Shown here: piece after piece, positions 1-5,732 of the stretch | Layout of the letters: each line of letters begins with the position of its first letter | How positions within the stretch are numbered: position 1 is the first letter of the stretch | Assembly: GCA_017382775.1 (NCBI GenBank) | Contig: JAFNZQ010000170.1 | Location: forward strand, 1 to 9,467 | Source of the DNA: Spirochaetaceae bacterium | Lineage (GTDB): Bacteria > Spirochaetota > Spirochaetia > Treponematales > Treponemataceae | DNA length: 9,467 bases | Direction: 5' to 3' | Position numbers and translations under genes: made by a program | The notes under the pieces: model-generated | Seen by the model: the letters and a program-made list of their open reading frames with translations, nothing else | The model's database searches: none | Told to the model about the DNA's origin: nothing

Positions 1-1
1 C

Positions 2-1054
2 GCCCAACCCATCACCAAAAAATTTGTAATTGACGGCAAAACCGTAACCAAAAAGGTTGTGGTGCAATCTGTGGAAGAGTACAATGCCGACGGAAAATTG
101 ATCTATCACAAATCTTCCACTAGCAGTGCATCCCGATGGGAATACGACGCCAAAGGAAACAAAATCCACATGAAAGATTCCTACGGCAATGAAGAATGGT
201 GGGAATATGATTCTTCCGGACGGCTAATCCTGGAAAAAAATTCCCGGGGCGATAAAAAGACATGGAAGTACACTTCCGCCGGAAAATCATCCCACGAAAA
301 AAAATCCAATGGCAAAGAAGTGTGGGATGAATACGATGCCAATGGAAATAGGATACATCATAAAGATTCCGGTGGCTATGAAGCATGGTGGAAATACGAT
401 TCCAAAGGGAACCAAATTTATATGGAAAACACTAAGGGCAGGGTAGAGTGGCTTTGTGCATCCGGTCCTGTCTATTGGTCAGATTCCCCCGACTTCGAAA
501 AAGGGTCGTTGAAGTATAATTCCAAGAAAATGTTGACTTATCGTAAAGCTACCGACGGTTACGAAGAGTGGTGGGAATACGATTCCAACGGACTGTTGGT
601 TTATAATAAGGACTCCGATGGCTCTGAGGCGTGGTGGAAATACGATTCCAACGGGAACGAAGTATACAAAAAGGTTTCCGGTGGTGGCCGTGAAAGGGAA
701 GAATGGACTAAATACGATGCCAAGGGGAATATAACCCATTGGAAAAATTCGAAGGGCGAAGAAAAATGGTATAAATACGATGCCAATGGAAATTTAACTT
801 ACCGAAAACATTCCCCAAGCAACGACCTGTTCAGTGACTATCCCGATGGATTTGAAGAGTGGAGTAAATACGATTCCAACGGAAAATTGATTCACCGAAA
901 AGACACCACGGGAAGGGAAACGTGGCGGTATTACGACGACCACGGAAACGAAATCCATTCGAAAACCTCTTCCCTGGAAGGGTCATGGTTTGAATACGAA
1001 TATGATGATGCGGGAAGAATGCGAAAAAAAACAGAGTATGAGGCGATTAAGTAA
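2..1054 (+). CDS. YD-type 21-residue repeat protein, 5' end missing (outside window)
   Basis: The frame is open from the window edge (Ala-Gln-Pro-Ile...) with no stop or convincing ribosome binding site. The in-frame GTG at 59 is therefore probably internal, and the real start with any signal peptide lies upstream. The visible 350 residues are almost entirely repeats built on [EK]YDSNGN.I..K followed by a D-S-x-G-x-E-x-W-W-like stretch, period 21 residues. I count 14 units, with longer units at the 6th (about 40 residues), 9th and 11th. Units resemble RHS/YD repeats in the YDxxGN core, but the period and the Trp pairs differ. I see no catalytic domain, RHS core-end motif or toxin tip; the protein ends in a charged Lys/Glu-rich tail. 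By analogy with YD proteins it may form an extracellular beta structure, but its function is unknown. The stop codon sits inside a stem-loop. Confidence 0.8.
   Translation, partial: AQPITKKFVIDGKTVTKKVVVQSVEEYNADGKLIYHKSSTSSASRWEYDAKGNKIHMKDSYGNEEWWEYDSSGRLILEKNSRGDKKTWKYTSAGKSSHEKKSNGKEVWDEYDANGNRIHHKDSGGYEAWWKYDSKGNQIYMENTKGRVEWLCASGPVYWSDSPDFEKGSLKYNSKKMLTYRKATDGYEEWWEYDSNGLLVYNKDSDGSEAWWKYDSNGNEVYKKVSGGGREREEWTKYDAKGNITHWKNSKGEEKWYKYDANGNLTYRKHSPSNDLFSDYPDGFEEWSKYDSNGKLIHRKDTTGRETWRYYDDHGNEIHSKTSSLEGSWFEYEYDDAGRMRKKTEYEAIK
77..1051 (+). repeat. Tandem 63-bp coding repeats (14 imperfect units)
   Basis: Coding units of about 63 bp encode the YDxxGN-type 21-residue repeat. Divergence is substantial overall, but some segments are identical: a 20-bp string beginning TGGTGGAAATACG occurs at 386-405 and again at 632-651, 246 bp apart and in the same frame. 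Such identity could allow in-frame loss or gain of units by recombination. Units at about 422-530, 668-705 and 806-860 carry insertions that break the strict period. Confidence 0.85.
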
Positions 1055-1087
1055 GTATTTGTAAAAAAATGCTTGTTTGAATCGCCT
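1041..1087 (+). terminator. Stem-loop at the end of the repeat-protein gene, possible terminator
   Basis: AGGCGATT (1041-1048) is a perfect inverted match to AATCGCCT (1080-1087). Inside it AAGTATTT (1053-1060) pairs with AAATGCTT (1067-1074) with one G-U, and the four bases between also pair with two G-U and one bulged G. The result is a nearly continuous stem of about 20 bp with a 6-nt loop that contains the TAA stop codon. The T10 run at 1101-1110 starts 13 nt past the stem, too far for a textbook intrinsic terminator. This could be a weak terminator or a 3'-end stabilising structure. Confidence 0.4.
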
Positions 1088-1095
1088 AAATCCTC

Positions 1096-1124
1096 TTGAC
1101 TTTTTTTTTTGAATAGTGTATAAT
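1096..1124 (+). promoter_or_regulatory. Sigma-70-type promoter of the PBP operon with a T-tract spacer
   Basis: The -35 box is TTGACT (1096-1101) and the -10 box is TATAAT (1119-1124), separated by exactly 17 bp. The spacer begins with nine T, making T10 at 1101-1110 with the last base of the -35 box. The expected transcription start, about 7 nt after the -10 box, is the G at 1131, the first base of the chosen GTG start codon. The -10 box overlaps the alternative upstream GTG (1116), arguing against that start if this promoter is used. Confidence 0.8.
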
Positions 1125-1130
1125 TTCTCT

Positions 1131-3725
1131 GTGAAGGAACGTGTTTTTGTTAGAACCTACATAATTTTATTTCTCTCGTTGTTATGTGTAGTTTGTTGCG
1201 GATTTTTTCTCGGTTGGGCTTGTGCCGAAACGCAAAACATCAAAAACACGGAAAATTTTTCAGAGTTCGAAACCGCTCTTCCCACAAGGCTCTACGACAT
1301 AAACGGCGAACTGATAACGGAATTTTCCTCCGATGAAAAACGGGAAATCATCTCCATAAAAGAACTTCCCCGCCACATGATTGATGCTTTGCTCACTCGC
1401 GAGGACCAAATTTTTTACAAGCACCGCGGTTTCAGCCTTAAAGCCATTGCCCGTGCCTTTTGGGGCGTACTCACCAAAAAATCCCTGGGTGGCGGCAGTA
1501 CTTTAACCCAGCAAATCGCCGGAACTCTTTACACTGACAGAACTTCCATCACCTACGCCCGAAAAATCGTTGAGTTGTGGTGGGCTCTTCAAATGGAAAG
1601 ACGATATTCCAAAAACGAAATTTTGGAACTTTATTTGAATAAAATTTATTTCGGTGGCGGGACTTACGGCGTCAGTGCTGCGTCAAAATACTATTTCGGT
1701 CATCCTGCCACGGAAATTACTCCGGCGGAAGCTGCCATTTTGGTGATACAACTGTCCAACCCGGCCTATTACAATCCCTTTGAGTATCCAAACAGGGCAA
1801 AGGAGCGACAGGAGGAAATTCTCAACCAAATGGTTTCCTTGGGCTATCTTACCGAGGATGTTTCCGACGCTTCTTTTAACGAATTTTGGGCCGGCTTCGA
1901 TTATACACGAACAAATTCCGGTGCCTTCTTCCTGCGAGAAGATAAGGCGCCTTGGTTCAGTGAGTACGTTTTACGAGAGTTGTCTTCAATGATTTACGGC
2001 AACCTGGATATTTATACAGGCGGTTTTGCGGTGAATACAACCCTTAATTTGAAGCACCAGCATGCCGCGGACGAAATAATGCAGGCAAGTATTGCTCGCG
2101 CCAATCGGGATTACCGACGTTCCAGCAGCGCCAGCTCCGAAGTGGCAACGACCTACATTCCCATGGTGGAAATGTTTACCTTGCTTTTTGATTTGCCCGA
2201 ACTGAAATTCGCAGGGCAGCGTTCCGATAAGAAAATTTACGACGATTTTTACGATACAGTAAATCCCATTTTGGATATTGCCAGTTTGATTACCGGAATG
2301 GAAAACTTGAAGACATCAGTGGTAAATCCATCCAACGAGTTCGTTCAAAACGAGGCGGGAAAAACCATTGTGGAAGGCACCCTTATTGCCTTAGAGCCGG
2401 ATACGGGCTACATAACGGCCATTGTGGGAGGAAGCAAATTCGATGCGGACAACCAATTCATCCGTGCCACCCAAGCGAAAGTCCAGCCGGGAAGCACCTT
2501 TAAGCCACTGTACTATTCTGCGGCCATTGATTCCAAAAAATTCACCGCTTCTTCCATAATTTTCGATTCTCCCACAATTTTGCACAATGATGCTGGAGTG
2601 CCTTATTATCCTACCAACTTCATGAACGAATGGATGGGATCGGTGCAACTTTGGTATGCCTTGGCTAAATCCATGAACGTTCCCAGCGTTAAAATTTTTG
2701 CGGAAATCGGATTTGATTTGGCCATTGACCGTTCCGTGGCCTTGTTGGGCATTCCCCAAAGTGAGGTGGAAAGTCGCGGCTTCGAGCGAGTTTTCCCCTT
2801 GGCCCTCGGAACCTGCAATGTGCGCCCCATTGAAGTTGCCAGAGCATATGCGGTTTTTGCCAATCAAGGCCGTGAGGTTACACCTTTGGCAATCCGTTCT
2901 GTGGTGAACAGGGATGGAGAAACCATTTTGGATCCGGAACAGGAGTTGCGATTGAAGCAGCGGCAGAAAGGGGCGGACATTCAGGTAATATCACCCCAAA
3001 ATGCCTATATTATGACGGACATTTTGCTTAACTCCACCAGGATGGGAACCTTGGCCAGCGGAACTCAATACGGAACGAAACTGGTTTATAAGGACGAAGA
3101 CGGAACAAAACGGACCGTTCCCATTGCGGGAAAAACCGGTACCACGCAAAACTGGTCCAATGCCTGGGCTGTGGCCTATACGCCCAATTTGTCCACTGCA
3201 ATTTGGTTCGGATTTGACAAACCCGGCGAATCCTTGGGAACAAGCCTCACCGGAGCCACCCTTGCAGGTCCGGCAATCGGCGACTTTATGCGTATTGCCA
3301 ACGAGGATTATCCCCACAAAACCTTTGTGAAACCTCAATCCGGCTTGGCACGCCTCACCGTTTGTTCCGTTTCCGGAAATCTTCCCACTGCGGCTTGCGG
3401 AAAAAACACCACGAATCAGTACTTCCTTAAAGGAACCCAGCCGACTCATACCTGCGAACTTCACATAAATCGTCAAGAGGCCAGCAACACCGGTGTGGAA
3501 CGTCTCGCTTCCGAAAGTTTCTATGTGGATTTGCAATCGGATGAAGTTTCGGAAGACGAAATTATGGTGGATTTGTCTTTCTTGGATGAATTTACCTTGG
3601 ATTCCATCGAAAAGGTACAAAAACCGAAAAAGGGAAAACAGTCCAAGGACGAGGACAAAGACAGTAAAATCGAAGATGAAATTTCCGATCCGTCGGCCAT
3701 TGAAGAAAACTTCTTATTTGAGTGA
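1131..3725 (+). CDS. mrcA: Class A penicillin-binding protein 1A-type (bifunctional transglycosylase/transpeptidase)
   Basis: Polymerises lipid II into glycan strands and cross-links the stem peptides, anchored in the inner membrane. From GTG 1131 (864 residues) a K/R-rich start precedes a hydrophobic signal anchor at about 10-31. The GT51 domain shows EDQIFYKHRG with catalytic Glu91, GGSTLTQQ (121-128), RKxxE (144-148) and KNEILELYLN (161-170). The transpeptidase domain has the SxxK serine Ser455 and Lys458 (PGSTFK), SMN (514-516) and KTG (668-670), so both activities look intact. A C-terminal segment with Cys745, Cys756 and Cys775 resembles the Cys-containing tail of PBP1A-like proteins, followed by an acidic then Lys/Asp/Glu-rich tail (about 805-864). 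GTG 1131 was preferred to GTG 1116 because 1116 overlaps the -10 box. Neither has a Shine-Dalgarno. First gene of a six-gene run; its stop overlaps the GAGG site of the next gene. Confidence 0.95.
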   Translation: MKERVFVRTYIILFLSLLCVVCCGFFLGWACAETQNIKNTENFSEFETALPTRLYDINGELITEFSSDEKREIISIKELPRHMIDALLTREDQIFYKHRGFSLKAIARAFWGVLTKKSLGGGSTLTQQIAGTLYTDRTSITYARKIVELWWALQMERRYSKNEILELYLNKIYFGGGTYGVSAASKYYFGHPATEITPAEAAILVIQLSNPAYYNPFEYPNRAKERQEEILNQMVSLGYLTEDVSDASFNEFWAGFDYTRTNSGAFFLREDKAPWFSEYVLRELSSMIYGNLDIYTGGFAVNTTLNLKHQHAADEIMQASIARANRDYRRSSSASSEVATTYIPMVEMFTLLFDLPELKFAGQRSDKKIYDDFYDTVNPILDIASLITGMENLKTSVVNPSNEFVQNEAGKTIVEGTLIALEPDTGYITAIVGGSKFDADNQFIRATQAKVQPGSTFKPLYYSAAIDSKKFTASSIIFDSPTILHNDAGVPYYPTNFMNEWMGSVQLWYALAKSMNVPSVKIFAEIGFDLAIDRSVALLGIPQSEVESRGFERVFPLALGTCNVRPIEVARAYAVFANQGREVTPLAIRSVVNRDGETILDPEQELRLKQRQKGADIQVISPQNAYIMTDILLNSTRMGTLASGTQYGTKLVYKDEDGTKRTVPIAGKTGTTQNWSNAWAVAYTPNLSTAIWFGFDKPGESLGTSLTGATLAGPAIGDFMRIANEDYPHKTFVKPQSGLARLTVCSVSGNLPTAACGKNTTNQYFLKGTQPTHTCELHINRQEASNTGVERLASESFYVDLQSDEVSEDEIMVDLSFLDEFTLDSIEKVQKPKKGKQSKDEDKDSKIEDEISDPSAIEENFLFE

Positions 3726-3732
3726 GGTTGAC

Positions 3733-4125
3733 ATGAAGGTAAAAATCGCAGACATAAGAGTAAACAAACGTGTACGCCGAGAATTGGAAGATTTAAACGC
3801 CTTGGCGGAAAGTTTGAAAAAATACGGTCAGATTGAACCTATTGTGATTACCACCGGAGGCAAACTGGTTGCGGGGCAGCGGCGGCTGGAAGCGGCGAAA
3901 AAACTGGGTTGGACCGAAATTGAAAGCCACATTGTGGATGTGGACGATGCTGCGGATTTGTTGGAATTGGAAATTGAGGAAAATCTGCAACGCAAACCCT
4001 TTGACGAGGCGGATTTGCTTGCAGGATATAATCGCTTGGACAGATTGCGGAATCCATCATTTTTTATGCGAATTATAATTGCCATAAAAAAATTTTTTGC
4101 AAAAATTTTTGGGAGAAAAAAATGA
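3733..4125 (+). CDS. Small ParB-N-domain protein with cationic amphipathic tail, no helix-turn-helix
   Basis: A 130-residue protein starting at ATG 3733, 5 nt after GAGG (3724-3727), which itself overlaps the PBP stop. It carries the three nucleotide-pocket motifs of ParB/Noc-type CTP-binding domains in order: GQIEPI (32-37), GQRRLEA (48-54) and ENLQRKPF (83-90). The second is GQRR instead of the common GERR. There is no Cys in that motif, so it is not a sulfiredoxin. The usual helix-turn-helix and dimer domain after the N-terminal domain are absent. Instead, residues 107-130 are Phe/Ile/Lys/Arg-rich, beginning PSFFMR and ending FGRKK, which could form a membrane-binding amphipathic helix. 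There is no ParA gene in view. The partner and role are unknown; a membrane-associated nucleotide switch near cell-wall synthesis is inference. It overlaps the thioesterase gene by 4 nt. Confidence 0.85.
   Translation: MKVKIADIRVNKRVRRELEDLNALAESLKKYGQIEPIVITTGGKLVAGQRRLEAAKKLGWTEIESHIVDVDDAADLLELEIEENLQRKPFDEADLLAGYNRLDRLRNPSFFMRIIIAIKKFFAKIFGRKK
4111..4115 (+). promoter_or_regulatory. Ribosome binding site of the thioesterase gene
   Basis: GGGAG lies inside the 3' end of the ParB-like gene, 6 nt before ATG 4122 and 9 nt before the in-frame ATG 4125, so either start is usable. It directly follows an AT-only stretch (A7 T6 GC A5 T5, 4086-4110) with a TTTTTGCAAAAA palindrome, and precedes A7 at 4116-4122. 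Confidence 0.7.
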
Positions 4126-4892
4126 TGGAACAAACTTTTCGCCACTATTTTGATGAAAACGGTTTTTTCTGCAGTGAAGGACTTTTATCGTTTTGCCAAT
4201 GCAACACTCATCATCAAATGAGTATTTACGAGCTTTTTCGTCTCACCAGCGATGCCGCCACCGAAGATTTTTGCCGACGGGGATTTTCATGGCACGTTTT
4301 GAAAAGTCACGATATTGCAATTTTGCTTTCTCGACAATCTTTTCGCATTCATAAATGGCCAAAAGCCAACGGTAGTATGAAAATTTGCACTCGGGAAGAG
4401 GCGCCGATGCCCTTGCAAACCACCCGCTATTGTGTCATTTACGATAGCGAAACCGGCGAAAAATTGGTTTCCGGTTATTCCCTGTGGATTGTGGTGGATT
4501 TGAAGACCAGAAAAATCCTTCGAACTTCAGCCTTTACTTTGCGGCCTGATCCCACTTTCGCAACTGAAGTCGATTGGATTCCACCGGGAAAAATCCACAT
4601 TGATTCAGTGGATTTTCAAGACGAAAACAATTGCACTTTGCGAAAAATATTTTATTCCGACATGGATGCCAACGGGCATTTGAACAACGCCCGCTACGGG
4701 GATTTCATCACCGACGCCATCCCCGATGATTTGCAGGATAAAATAACCGACATACGAATCAATTTTGCAAAAGAGGCCGCAGCCGGTGATTCCTTGACGG
4801 TTTGTAAAAATTACAACAGGGACGAGGGTAAAATTGTTGTTGTGGGTAAAAATGGTGACGAAATTTGCTTTGAAAGTGAAGTTTTCTTTTAA
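4122..4892 (+). CDS. Acyl-ACP thioesterase (double hot-dog, PF01643 type)
   Basis: Hydrolyses acyl-acyl carrier protein to release free fatty acid in the cytoplasm, ending or diverting type II fatty acid synthesis. The 256-residue length fits bacterial members, which have two hot-dog domains. The first (about 5-140) carries a hot-dog helix region (SIYELFRLTSDAATEDF, 34-50), then RIHKWPKANGSMKICT (75-90) resembling the family's W/R-x-P...G..i.i.T strand. The second (about 155-256) carries YSDMDANGHLNNARYGDF (178-195), with Asn184 and His186 in the positions of the catalytic Asn and His of plant FatA/FatB. The start is ATG 4122 or ATG 4125. Its ATGA overlap with the ParB-like stop suggests translational coupling. 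Acyl chain preference cannot be read from the sequence. Placement downstream of a PBP suggests an envelope-related operon. Confidence 0.88.
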   Translation: MMEQTFRHYFDENGFFCSEGLLSFCQCNTHHQMSIYELFRLTSDAATEDFCRRGFSWHVLKSHDIAILLSRQSFRIHKWPKANGSMKICTREEAPMPLQTTRYCVIYDSETGEKLVSGYSLWIVVDLKTRKILRTSAFTLRPDPTFATEVDWIPPGKIHIDSVDFQDENNCTLRKIFYSDMDANGHLNNARYGDFITDAIPDDLQDKITDIRINFAKEAAAGDSLTVCKNYNRDEGKIVVVGKNGDEICFESEVFF

Positions 4893-4908
4893 GGTTTTGT
4901 CAAAATAT

Positions 4909-4914
4909 AAGGAG
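4909..4914 (+). promoter_or_regulatory. Ribosome binding site deciding the lipoprotein start
   Basis: AAGGAG ends 5 nt before ATG 4920. An in-frame GTG at 4914 overlaps this site and would lack a site of its own, so ATG 4920 is the start. This also gives a compact MKK signal peptide. Confidence 0.85.
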
Positions 4915-4919
4915 TGTCT

Positions 4920-5732
4920 ATGAAAAAAATTATTATCTTTGCTGTTTTCCTTCTCGCTTTTACGGGATGTGCCGGAAAAAAGTTTGAACCTGAAAATCTG
5001 ACAGATCACTGGATTTTGGTGGGAGCAAAAAGTGGCAAAACCGACATTGCATCCGCCTGTCTCTTCCTCAACATTGAGTTTAACACTGATGAAAATGGGG
5101 CAGGGGGAAAGTTTTTGTCAATAAACGGATTTTCCGGAGTGAATACCTTTTTCGGAAACTTGGAGTTAAACGGAAACAAAATTGTTCAGCCCATTCAGGT
5201 TGGTTCCACCAGAATGGCCGGTAACCCTGCCTTAATGGAAGGTGAACAAACCTTCATGGATGCCTTTTCCGGGATTACCTCCGTTGCAACACCGGATGAA
5301 AATACCATAGTTTTCAGCGGCTCCGGTTTGGAACTGAAATACATTCGATTTGACATTGCAAAATTGCGGCTTAATTTGAAGCAATATTACAGTGAGCAGG
5401 ATTCCACCTTTGTGGATGTAAGTTCATCGGAAATTCCCTACCTTGTTTTTACAGCAGACGGTGGGGTGAACGGCAGTACGGGAATCAATTCCCTTAATTT
5501 AGGCTACAATTTGGGGAAATCCACCTTCGTTTTTGACTATCCCATTACTTTTTCCGAAGGTCCCATGACCTTGGCCGCTTCCGGAGACGAAAAGGCTTCC
5601 CGGGCGGAATCGGCCTTCCTCAATTCCATAATGCGCACAGGTTTCATCCGTTTGGAAAACAACGGTGGCGCAACTTTTTTGGATGGGGAAAAGGTTCCGC
5701 TACTCATATTTGAGACCGTATATGAACAATGA
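4920..5732 (+). CDS. Lipoprotein with two tandem META (HslJ-like) domains
   Basis: A 270-residue exported lipoprotein. MKK, a hydrophobic core (4-15) and FTGC with Cys17 form a signal peptidase II site of the relaxed type common in spirochaetes. Residues about 24-145 match the META domain (PF03724; HslJ is the known member): an LTDHWILVGA strand, NGFSGVNTFFGNLELNG (69-85), STRMAGNPALMEGEQTFMDAF (about 96-116), then a hydrophobic strand. Residues about 146-266 repeat the pattern: PYLVFTADGGVNGSTGIN (173-190), GPMTLAAS (214-221) and RAESAFLNSI (228-237). The Cys usually found in G-C-N and T-x-M-A-C is replaced in both copies (GVN/GIN and MAG/MAA). HslJ is linked to novobiocin tolerance in E. 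coli, but this protein's role is unknown. The gene follows the thioesterase by 27 nt and overlaps the M24 peptidase gene by 11 nt. Confidence 0.82.
   Translation: MKKIIIFAVFLLAFTGCAGKKFEPENLTDHWILVGAKSGKTDIASACLFLNIEFNTDENGAGGKFLSINGFSGVNTFFGNLELNGNKIVQPIQVGSTRMAGNPALMEGEQTFMDAFSGITSVATPDENTIVFSGSGLELKYIRFDIAKLRLNLKQYYSEQDSTFVDVSSSEIPYLVFTADGGVNGSTGINSLNLGYNLGKSTFVFDYPITFSEGPMTLAASGDEKASRAESAFLNSIMRTGFIRLENNGGATFLDGEKVPLLIFETVYEQ

Noticed and set aside
59..61. GTG as the start of the repeat-protein gene
   Set aside because: The frame is open to the window edge with protein-like sequence before it and no ribosome binding site.
77..1051. CRISPR-like array
   Set aside because: The 63-bp periodicity is coding, in frame and without conserved palindromic repeats or unique spacers.
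2..1054. RHS/polymorphic toxin system
   Set aside because: No RHS core-end motif, no C-terminal toxin domain, and no immunity-like gene after it; the next gene is a PBP with its own promoter.
1116..1118. GTG as the start of the PBP gene
   Set aside because: It overlaps the TATAAT box of a near-consensus promoter and has no ribosome binding site, so a transcript from that promoter would not contain it. It stays possible only if transcription starts further upstream.
2391..3620. Long minus-strand open frames opposite the PBP gene
   Set aside because: They are shadows of a gene with full domain evidence and carry no recognisable domain or ribosome binding site.
3493..3732. Upstream extension of the ParB-like frame
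   Set aside because: It lies within the PBP coding sequence in another frame. ATG 3733 has a well-placed GAGG and begins the recognisable domain.
3733..4125. Chromosome or plasmid partition locus
   Set aside because: No ParA gene, no parS-like 16-bp palindrome that I could see, and no helix-turn-helix in the protein.
4900..4910. TATAAG before the lipoprotein as an internal promoter
   Set aside because: It overlaps the ribosome binding site and has no -35 match at proper distance.
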